This document shows positions 9,901-23,857 of a DNA stretch of 64,000 nt, piece after piece; positions within the stretch are counted from its first letter, which is position 1; every line of letters starts with the position of its first letter. The translations under genes and the position numbers were made by a program. The notes below the pieces were generated by a model. It made no database searches. It was not told the DNA's origin and saw only the letters and a program-made list of their open reading frames with translations. Source of the stretch: Hymenolepis diminuta (Eukaryota; Platyhelminthes; Cestoda; Cyclophyllidea; Hymenolepididae); the NCBI GenBank assembly GCA_900708905.1, contig CAADRB010000002.1, forward strand, positions 3,664,439 to 3,728,438, read 5' to 3'.

Positions 9901-12900
9901 GACAGAAAATACCACTTACCTTGATATAAGTAAGACTTTTGTAAAGATCACGATCTAATGTTGCCAATTCATCCAGGAAGCTATAACAACTCGCTCTCTG
10001 TCGACCCAGAACTTGAGTCAAGAAGAAATTCGCGAAGGGAACATCCACAATAATTCCCTTTAAAATGAAATAATAAAGTTAGAAAAGCTGCTTCTGCATT
10101 TTTTTAAGAATATAACAAAATAGTACCTCATAGACAGCTTTGGCGAGGAGTTTTCCAACGAATTCGAAGAGCTGAAGATGACTTTCTTGAATGTGTGAAG
10201 TTGGAGAAGGGTAGAGCCTTTGATCAGTTGTGGCTCGGAAGAGATTTAGAGTTGGATCAAAAACTCGTCGAAGGGTTTCTTCTAAGAATTCTTTGAACAC
10301 CCCGTCCAGATCGATACCGACTTCATCCAGACCCTAAATAAACACATACTTTAGGATTACAATATCACTAGAACAGAATAGAATGGAAGCTTGTTAAACA
10401 GTTAATAGCAGTACCTAATGCCTTAAGAGCCTTTTGATAAATCAAAACGAATACAGGGTAGGTTTTAGAGTCCAGAAACAAAACGAAGATAACGGAAGCA
10501 AGTCAGTTTCATTGATTTGAAGGCTTATACGCATAAACAAGATAATGTTAAAGGTTTTATCATCATTCCATTAACCAGGAGAAAAACATGTGGATACAGT
10601 TCTGATCTGCATTATAAAGTCGAACTGAGGAATTTTAATTAATTTAAAGACCAAAGGAGATAATTTGAAACTTACTACTACTGCCTGAAACAACATTTTC
10701 ATGCCCGATAGTGTAACAACGTAACTGAAGACCTCGGAACTCGTGGTCGATTAAAAGACACATCAATTAACTAGTCTGTTTTGCTAGGGTAGTGCTGTAA
10801 TATTGGCCTACAGTAAACGATTTTACTGAAGATCTTCCTATCTTTTCTGGTAGCCAGGCTACACGAATTTGTTATACAAAAGCCTAAAGTAGTGCAAATA
10901 AGAAAGTTGGATTAAACGTGTTACCAAAAGCAAGAATAGTAATCAACCTTCTATCAGTGTAATTGAATAAATTTACATTCTTCAGATGATAAGCTCTGGC
11001 GAAATGCATATCAGAGTACAGCAAGGGATATTAGCAATAAAAAGACCGATTTTCCAATCATAAAGAGTCCTATGTATCAGTGTAATTATGATATAATTTA
11101 TATTTGAGATTGTAATAGTAAACATATCATTATTCAGGATCCAAATTGTAAACTCCTAAATAACGGACATGATAAAAAGACAATAAAGAATAAATTATTC
11201 ACGCACCAGTGTATTGATAAATTGAACGCGTATCTTCATTCTCAGCTGAGTTGGAGTAAGATTTGCCAGTTGTTGATAACCATCCTAAATTTATAAAAAA
11301 CGTAATTGAACAAAATGCACAGATAGTGCAGAATAATGATAGACATGAATAACCACCTCAACAATCCGATTTCGATGGATCATTATGACAGCACCCACTG
11401 CAGCACTGTCCAACATGCAGTTGGTCTGACCCAGAATTCCAAGTGCTGATTTATCTGCCCTCACCAATTCTCGGAATAACAAAACTCGCTAAAAGGTGAT
11501 AAGGCCAATTTAGACAACGATGCATTATCTATATAAAGGACTATACCGTTGAGAATCATACCTCCTTTCTTGAGATAATATGCGGAACATGTTTGAGAAG
11601 GAACGTCGCATGAGCCTTCTCTTTCCGTAAGTCAGAGATGAAAGCCGAGGGCTTGACACCACTAAAATAACCACAAGAATGCTAGGAGACGCTGATGATA
11701 ACATAAGTAGTATATAACGAGATCAGACTAACCAAATGAGCCAAAAGTTGATTGGAGTGTACTTCCATCTACTGTCACGATTATAGAGGATAGATAGGAG
11801 GCGAAGACAAATTGAGAAGAGAGTTAAATTCACTGTGGAAAGTTGTTGATTATCAGAGACCTTATCGTCTTGATTGAGCGTGGAATTAGGGTTTTCAGAG
11901 GGGTTGATTTGAGTCAGAGAGGTAGCTGAAGATAAAGAAGAATTTGTTCTTCCTACCCAAATTTAAACCAAAAAGGAAATAATATTCAACTCACGACTAG
12001 GAACAAGGAGCGCAGCTTCATAGATAAGATGATTGAAGAAGTCAGCGATGGCTAGTAACTCCTCGATTTCGAAGGCTTTGTGCTTTTCGAAGACCTCCAC
12101 ATCATCCAAAATTCTGAAGCAAGGAATGAAACACCAATATAATAAGTCCCCATTGTGTGGCGATAGATTAGAGTATGAATGCATTCAGGTCGTGGTAATT
12201 AAACTGTTCAACTCCGAAATTTCGATTTATTTAAATAGTCATCAAGAAAATATTTTCTGTCTGTTTAAAACGTTGAAAGAAGCCATTATTAACTACTAGA
12301 GTTAAATTGCATTATTAAAACTCGTAAAAGCCCAGATCTCTAGGAAATCAAGCATACTAACGTCAATCTAATTAAATGGTAAAGAAATTAAGAGCTGATT
12401 TCCGAAATTTAGAAAGCGACGTATTATCTTCGAGAACTAGGCGCAATGCCGGTATTAATAGCTTATTGCAAAACTCACTAGCCCCAATTATAAGAGAAGG
12501 TCTCAGACAAACTGGCGTTATTTTTTACCAACAGGTAAGCTTGTTTTCTGAGTAATAGAAATTCGTGAAATAAAACAATGATTGCGTAATTATCGCATGT
12601 TGAGAAATTAAAAAAAACTGTTTACTCCTGATTTTATAAGCCTAGAAGTATTCCATTAGTTAAAGGTTTACTTTGACATAAACATCAGACAAAGTGAAGA
12701 GTATTATCTCAAAAAGCGGTTTCCGTTAATAAGGTAGTACATTTATTTTGAAAGGAAAACCATACGTTTATAAATCTAGAGAATTTGATATTGTAATTTA
12801 AGGAACGCAAGTGTCCTCCTCTAAAATAGTGAGTCTAAAAGAGATACATCACAGCTAAGGAGAACAACGAAAAGAAACAAATAACATTTTTAATTTGACA

Positions 12901-15900
12901 CATCATCCGATATCATTCTATTAAGATAGAATTTAATGACATTTTTCTTGAAACGGATCATAATCAAATGCTAATGAACCATTCTTCAATTCATTCCAAA
13001 TGTGGATTTAAGATGACACTATGAAACGGATAATAGTAAAGCCTTATTGCCAACAATTTGTCAATCAGGGAAACCACTCTCCTCATGTTGTATTAGATTG
13101 AATACATTTAATTCTGCGAATATCCATCTGCTTGTCACATTAAAGAGTAGACTAGCTGCATATTTATCCGATTCCTAAACGTAACTGGTTAAATATTAAT
13201 AGCGAGCAAGAAATGACACTATTCTTCCAGATCAAATTAACACAATCTGAACTACTACCAAAGGAGGTGAACGAACGTGTACCTTTTCTTTCACACTCCT
13301 TTATTCTAGACGGTAATGATAAATAACAAACAAAATAGCAGTAGCGACTAATTTCTATTTGATCGACTACATGAACCCTGTCGATGAGACTACAACGATT
13401 GGGAAGGCCATCCATATTGTGGAGGACTTTAAATTACAAGCACGATAAGAATAACAGTATATTAAACAAATATGTACTCACATTAGAAGGTTTGACGTGG
13501 CAGAAGCGAAAAGATGGAGGAGATGGGAGGAATGTGGTTCGAGTTGCCATCCAGCACTTGGGAGAGTAAGCAGCATCGCCCAGTCCTTGACGCTGCCAGC
13601 ACAGTTGATGAGACGCCACATTCGGGGCAATAGGTCACCCAGAGTCAAACCTAAAGAAAGAGGGAAAATGAACTAACATCAGTGACTAGGGATCAGAAAC
13701 TTAATCCATTTACTAGAATAATAAGCACTTTCATCTGCAACGCCATCACAATGAGCCGGACGTTGTAGAAATATTGAAAACGTCTAGACGTTCTGTGAAA
13801 TAAATACAGATCGAGAGTATGCCTTTAATAGCAGTAGTGTAATAAGTTAAATGATGACATGTAGCTCAAGCTGGCAGTGAAATTTTGCATGAAACAACCC
13901 CGTCGCTTGTAACTTACAATGCCTACAGATATATTTAACACGTTTGAGACGGAATTTCGCATGAGCCTTCTCTTTCCGTAAGCCAGAAGTGAAAGCCGAA
14001 GGCTTGACACCGCTAAAATAACCACAAGAATGTCTACAGGAATATTTAACAGAATAGGCAATTCTATCTAGCCATAACAGGGTACTTTAAATTATGAAAT
14101 ATGTATCTGTCCATTATTTTCATTCTCGAGTGCAGGTTTAAATTAAACAATCTCCACAATTATTTGAAGTTCTTATATATAAATAATTGTAGGTGGCATT
14201 AGTAAAGTACTTACAATTGTGTAGAACTTGAATAATCCAAAACTGTTTGAGAATTGGTTCTTTTCATTTAACACAGACTCTTCTAGTAATTATCTTATTT
14301 TTACAAAACATTAGCAAGCATATATGCATGATTGTTTGTTATAGCAAGTTAGATAGAAACCACTTTTTAAAATAAGTAAACGCGATTATTGAATATTCAC
14401 AGTCAGAGTGATAAGATTTCTATTCTAAAGCTCACAACTAAAAAACTTAACTTGTATATCCAGGTTACCACAAATAAGATTCCTACAAGAGAACACCATA
14501 GCCTACTTCGGAAATTGGTAACGAAATTGACTAACTAATCTATGAATGTTCTTTGTTAACCAGAAAAAAGGTTGAAGAGTCACTTAAATGTGATCTGTCC
14601 CAGATTCTATTACAGAATGTTGATTTAAAAAATATACTGTTAATGAGAACATAGAAATTACGCAAAAAAAATTTAAATCATATTTAGGTTATTGTTGCAA
14701 CTTTAAGTTTAAATAATAATTTTCTATTCTAGCTTAGCTCTAAATGACACATGTGAGGGCCAAAATGATGAACTTAAATGAAACAAGTTTACGATCTCAC
14801 CGGCCAATCAGAATGGTTGTAGTATTTAGCCACCCACTCCCGTTCTAGTCGGCAAGGAAGAGAAAAGAGTCAACCAGCGTTCAAGGTTCTGTAGATACTA
14901 TTGGGAAGCCTAAATAAACAACAAACTCCGCACGAGCAGTGTGGAATCTCTGGAATACTAGATTTCCCTTCTCTCTCACTATTTAAGTTCAGCCACTCGT
15001 ATCCCACTGCACTGTGTACCTTTTCTCTAAAACTTAGACTATGCTTTTTTAGAGCGACAACATTCCCTCTCCTGATAATCAAAAATGATTAAAATAACAA
15101 ATGGGAAAAAAACTACAAAATCTATAAAACAGGTAAGCCCTGTGTATTTCATTAATAATTTGGCCATTTGCAAAAGATAATTGTTTTAATCTAAATAACG
15201 ATGATAAAAATATAGTAAAAAAAAGAACAAATGTGCATATGAATGCATAAATGAACCAAATAACGAACCTGCTAGAATATCATTCCGAATTTCCTTCAGC
15301 GATCCAATGGTGAAGCAGTAGAGCATACACACCGCCTTGATACTGTTGGGCATCTGGTCCAGTCCAACCGAACCATTATCCCGAGGCCAATGATGGGCAT
15401 ATTTATTTTTTTCATCTTTTTTAGAGGGCGCCCTCCTTTTGAGTTGTCTCAGAAAAGCCGATAGGCCAAATCGATCAGAGAAACCTCGACCATTGTTTCT
15501 AGAGACAAAACTGGGTGGATTGACGGGTAAAAGACCTTCCACAGCACGTCTCTCATTGGCGGTCTGTTCAGTGAGTCTGAAGCGAGGAGTTTTCGATTGG
15601 GATGTGGAAGAAGTGGGAGAATTTTGGTCGATGTTGTCCAAGCCCTCCTGCTGGTAAAGATCTGCAAAGAGAAGACGAACCATTCTACCGTGCCAAAGGA
15701 GACGCAGTTGGTTGGCAACGTGGGGCGCTGATGCTTGAAGACTACACAATAATAATAGATTAAGTCAGACGTCCTATTAAAGTAGATATTTCGCTATTTA
15801 AGAGAGAAATTGGAGAAGACTTCCAATGTATGGCTTCTACCATTTTTAAACAATGTATTTTATAAATGACTAGAAAAATTCATATTCTGTGGTCCTTTAA

Positions 15901-18610
15901 ATATAAAAAATCTCGATGTAAAAAACAATATTAAGTTTTCATAATCAGAAGCCTATTATGACATTATTCATCATTATTAATATATACAATTTAAAATGAA
16001 GATCAGGGATACTACCAACATATTTCACTACCTCCAACGAACAACCCGTTCACAATAAAACCTTTCCTCTTATCCGATTTGAATATTTAAAATTAGCTTC
16101 ATATGGTCAATAAACTGGTATATTAACAATTCTTTAGATTTAAAAAATCAGGAAGTAACAAACGATTAATTAAATAATTTTACTCAGAGTGGTATTCGGG
16201 TAATTTTCTTTGGCGGAGAAGCGATGTTGTTTGAATTCTTAACGTAATAAGAGGAAGAGATCTTTCGTTAACCTTATTTTTGAAAAATCTTCAAGCTAAC
16301 AATCAGAAAAGAAAGGTCACTTTAGAATCTACTGATAGGGAGAAGTTCATTCGTTTAATACTTTGCAGAGAGGTGTCAATAAGGCTGCTTAATCACTTCA
16401 AATAGATTATGGATTTCAATAGGCTTTGGGCCATGACATTCAAGGTCTTTATGTAACATAATCAGCCCCTTATATCGTTGACATTATTACTGTATAATGG
16501 GGAAATGGGACTCACTAATTATCAAGAGGTTTCGAGAACCATCCAAGGATTGGATGCCAGCAAGTGAGATTGGACTTTTTCTGACCGACATAACCACCCA
16601 ACACATGGAGGAGTTTTGAAAGAACAATCTAAAAAGAGGAGTCGAAATGAATGAAAGAAGATAATAAAGCGGATATAATAATCAAAACGTGACAATCGAC
16701 CTACGCAAAATTGCTCACAGAGATCGACAAGAACTTCAATCTCAAGTAAACTAAGTTGGATCAAATTGGCTGCAATGAAGACAAACTGAATTAATAAAAT
16801 GAAAACAAACAAATAGCTGAAACAAAACCTGAAAGAATTAATATCTTACCAATTAGACAAAGAATGTAGGATCCATCAAAACTGCTGAGAAGCAACGGAT
16901 CTGACAATTTTTCATAGAGGAAGGTAATAATTCGAGAACACAGCTTCTCCCGAACAATAACATCGTATGTCTATAAAAAGTGAAAATTGGCGTATGAAAT
17001 GAACGAGAATTCAAAATAATCGTTAAGACTTACTTCATTAGCAAGAGAATTAATGTGAAGAACAAAACCGGGTACAGTGAGAATGTGAACGACAAAAAGA
17101 GAATTACTCTCGGAGGAGAAATCACTTGAAATCATCGGCCTATAAGGATAAAAGTATGCTTGAAAGGATTTTTATTGAAAATGGATTAATAGAACGAATG
17201 AAAAATGAATAAAAAGGATTAAATACGGCAAAAATATCCAAGAATCTGTGCCCGTAGTGTATCGGTAAAAGTATACATCTGATAAGTCAGAGGTCAAAGG
17301 TTCCATATACATCAATGCACTGATTAGATAATGACAAAATAGTCAATATCAGGTTCCAAATGACAGAGGCTACGAAGCACTTCTTTTAATCTAGTTGAAT
17401 GGCGAAGCAGTCAACATACACGACTGAAAAGACGGAGATCACGACCGCGAATGGCCAATCATACTAGTTACTTCAGGTTATAAGAGGGGCTGTATAATAC
17501 AGATTTCTCGTAAGAGTGACTTCTTGCCCAAGTCTAGTGCTGTTAACAATTATTTTAACGAGCTTGAGAAGTTATTTAACTCGAAATAACTAAGAATAAA
17601 TTCCAAATGCCATTTATTAGCTAGCAGATCTTAACTGAACTAACAGAAATCAACGTTAAAAATAGGCAAAAAAAGATTCTGAACTGAAGGACCTACCGTA
17701 AGACCAAGGAAAAAATTGCAGTTAAAGAGAGCTGAGTGAGAACCGGTATATGTAAGGCTAATCCTTTCAGCAGTACTTGCTAAAAATGAAGAAATTTTTC
17801 TGAAGAAAAATATCCATACTTTAAGAGCTGGATACAATCCTTGAGTAACAGTGTAGCTGGTTAGAGAATCAGTAATTGTCTTCAATAACGGTTTCAATTT
17901 TTCATCTAAAGGAGCGTAAATTAACCCAATCGAACAAACCTTTCAAATTTTTCCAATTACTACAATTCGTCATCGTAAGAACAAAAGAAAGTAGGAGATT
18001 CAACATATTGAAGTCCGATTCATTTGCCGGCTAAATATTTCATAAAAGCAGAAAAGGAAAATTACGTTAAGGATGGCAAAGTATTTCACACATGTGGATA
18101 ACATCCAACGAGTTTGTGCAATCCATGGGACAATATAGTCTTTTTGTTGTAAAAGATAAAGATAGGATACCTAAATACGTCAGCAAAAACTTACATTACC
18201 TCATCTTCTTTATTTGTAGAAATTAGTAGGTATCGACAAATACCCTCGAATATATCTCTATCTCCATCTAATCTAAATCCATATTTCATCTTATTGATAA
18301 TTTTCGGAAGCATAGTGGCTAAAGAATGAGAGCGTAAAAGAAATCGTACCCGAACACATAGATCGGCTTTCGCAACCATCGGTTCGAGTTGATTCCACAA
18401 AAGCAGTACAATCATTCCTAAATTGGCATTTCAACTTCTTCCTTGATGCATAACCCCGCCAATATTTCTAACATTATAGATGACCGGTATAATAACTACC
18501 TGTATACGAAGGGCAGCATTTTGCCTATCTCTATCAGTTTTACGCTGCTCCCTTTCCCTCTTCTGTTTTTCGACAAAATCTTTTACAGTGGGTTTAACTT
18601 CTTTGAACAT
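6985..18610 (-). CDS. UBE3B: HECT-type E3 ubiquitin ligase UBE3B, 23 exons
   Basis: This ligase accepts ubiquitin on a HECT cysteine and transfers it to substrates. Exons, 5' to 3' on minus: 18610-18500 (or 18508), 18417-18200, 18170-18066, 18030-17940, 17905-17820, 17779-17697, 17139-17034, 16970-16850, 16769-16705, 16628-16516, 15741-15269, 13650-13482, 12113-11995, 11952-11733, 11661-11562, 11488-11357, 11284-11207, 10333-10127, 10057-9920, 9593-9469, 9395-9213, 8242-8035 and 7185-6985. The joined length is 3444 nt (1147 aa; human 1068). The N-terminus is basic and ends near an ALRIQ motif. The HECT domain occupies the last ten or so exons and includes [28 protein letters not shown] and the catalytic cysteine in [12 protein letters not shown] (codon at 7084-7086). 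Ending FELS is conserved. The exon 1/2 junction is uncertain: the strong donor (18499) gives a frameshift into TGA, while a weaker GTATAC donor at 18507 keeps frame. Confidence 0.95.
8671..8730 (+). repeat. Diverged dispersed repeat, copy A (partner at 32160-32230)
   Basis: Inside a UBE3B intron. The core around CCTGGGATGGCTAAATCTCC resembles the core around CCTGGGTTAGCTAAAGCTCC at 32186-32205, with weaker similarity for about 60 nt around it. Confidence 0.4.
12376..12534 (+). CDS. Candidate first exon nested antisense in a UBE3B intron (uncertain)
   Basis: An ATG opens 53 codons that end exactly at a consensus-like donor (CAG/GTAAGC, 12532-12539) with phase 0. If unspliced, the frame stops after 60 codons. 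The product is charged and helix-like, beginning [18 protein letters not shown] do not recognise it and found no convincing downstream exon. It lies in the intron between UBE3B exons at 13482-13650 and 11995-12113, on the opposite strand. Chance is a real alternative. Confidence 0.25.
13918..14012 (-). pseudogene. Duplicated copy of a UBE3B exon inside an upstream intron
   Basis: This segment copies the exon at 11562-11661 together with about 20 nt of the preceding intron (TTTTAG acceptor and CCACAAGAATG). It carries scattered substitutions. It is open in the matching frame and ends in a possible donor GTAAGT, but at 95 nt it is not frame-compatible with the 100-nt parent, and its 3' end has diverged. 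It sits between the exons at 15269-15741 and 13482-13650. It is most likely a decayed internal duplication. Confidence 0.7.
14750..15090. other. GC-richer intronic segment with promoter-like motifs
   Basis: Within a UBE3B intron, this segment is less AT-rich than its flanks. It has a CCAAT box near 14804 and a TATA-like CTATTTAAG near 14980. Short stretches resemble parts of the LTR-like island at 3535-3960, but the match is weak. No recognisable protein is encoded. Confidence 0.3.
17247..17320 (+). repeat. Degenerate tRNA-like sequence (SINE-like)
   Basis: Between two UBE3B exons. A box A-like TAGTGTATCGG (17255-17265) is followed by a paired D-arm (GTGTA with TATAC), a near anticodon arm (ATCTG/CAGAG) and GGTTC at 17299-17303 in the box B position. 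Box B is incomplete and the acceptor stem does not close properly, so this is not a functional tRNA gene. Confidence 0.35.
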
Positions 18611-19013
18611 ATGCAGTCATATATATAAATCGAGAATTTGTGTAATAAACTAGTAGAAGAAGTCTTGAATAGGGACAAGGCAACCAGTTAATTAAAACAA
18701 ACAGACCAATCTAAAAAATATTTAAGCTGTTATTTATTTATAATTAAATCTGCACTTTAAAAATATAAAAACAACAAATAATTTATATAATTAGTAAAAT
18801 GTTTTAAAACGTTTGATTAGACAGTGAAATTAAGTGAATTACGAAAATTAATTAAGCTTGCACTTGCGTTAAATTGTGACTGATTATTCTGTAATAGTTA
18901 GATGACATAAATAAGCCAATTTTAATCATAGCGTATAAAATTCACCTAATTTTAAAACCTTTGTTCTTTTTCGCACTAATCAAATAGGAGCGGATTTCGA
19001 GTGTCTTGTCAAT
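18611..19013. promoter_or_regulatory. Shared divergent promoter region of UBE3B and DHX15
   Basis: Only 403 nt separate the two start codons, which point away from each other, so the core promoters and 5' UTRs of both genes must fit here or start upstream by splicing. The sequence is very AT-rich. An acceptor-like CAAATAG at about 18981-18987 precedes the DHX15 start by 26 nt. Confidence 0.6.
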
Positions 19014-22935
<3,922 letters not shown>

Positions 22936-23465
22936 TAATGTTCTTCCTTCGTTTGGAACGTGAATTTGTCAGGTGTTATAATACAAACTGTAAACTCCCG
23001 GCCCACCAACTCACGCTTAAATTATAGTGATTTTTTATTACGTATGCTGATATTGTGTGAATTTTAATGGAAAAAATGATTGGGCTTATTGAGTTCTCTT
23101 GTCTATGTATATCTATAAGAAAGGCTTTGTGTTTTAAGCCATCTTACACCTTTTACTACCGTTTCTTCATAAATGATGTTAAAATGTGTAAGGTCTCTTG
23201 TTTAAAATCGTTGTCTTAGGATCTTTCATTATCAGAACTAACTGATTAATAACAGCCTCAGAACTTAGATTGGTTTAAGCTTTTTATTTATTGAGGTAGG
23301 TATACATTTCTTTAGTAATTCTGTAATTATGCACTTCGCAATTTAGTTTTAATTCGCTTGATAGCAATGGGAAGCATATCTCTGGTATTAAGTAGACTTG
23401 GAAGATTGTGTTGTAACGCATTGCGGGCTGTGATATCTAGGCTCTACGTTGGATCATATGAACTC

Positions 23466-23705
23466 TCTTGTGAGACGGCGATTTGAATGTGATTGATTTG
23501 CTCCAGGCATCAAATGTACCCTGTTTGTTCATCTAAATAGTTGTAATGGACACTATACTAGAGGGTGATCTAGTAAAAGAACGTTGTCTTTGGACTCCTG
23601 ACTTGATTACAGCATATTTCGGTAATTAAAACTGCTTGTTTAGACACGCGATATACCTGACGATGAGGAAAAGCCAATCACACTCAAATCGTCATGTCTC
23701 AAAAT
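23466..23705. repeat. Imperfect inverted repeat downstream of DHX15
   Basis: The arm at 23468-23504 (TGAGACGGCGATTTGAATGT) is matched in reverse complement by 23661-23703 (TGAGACATGACGATTTGAGT). Both continue TGATTG, with a spacer of about 155 nt. It could be two inverted copies of a repeat or a MITE-like relic. Confidence 0.45.
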
Positions 23706-23857
23706 GAATTTATCATGTGGTCGAATACTGGGAGTCTGGATACCACTGTGTCTATCCCATCTCATTGCTATAGAGCAGTTTGTTGACGTAATTTTGGATT
23801 TGTAGGGAGGAAAAGAGACCTATCACCTCTGAAGCGTAACTCCTTTTAAAACCTCTT

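Noticed and set aside
14901..15092. 63-codon plus-strand frame in a UBE3B intron
   Set aside because: No ATG start, no splice partners and no recognisable similarity.
15439..15718. Open frames on both strands over the large UBE3B exon
   Set aside because: They are shadow frames of the 15269-15741 exon, whose own frame and phases fit UBE3B.
17247..17320. Functional tRNA-Ile gene
   Set aside because: The anticodon loop is one base short, the T-arm does not pair and the acceptor stem is poor; kept only as a tRNA-like relic.
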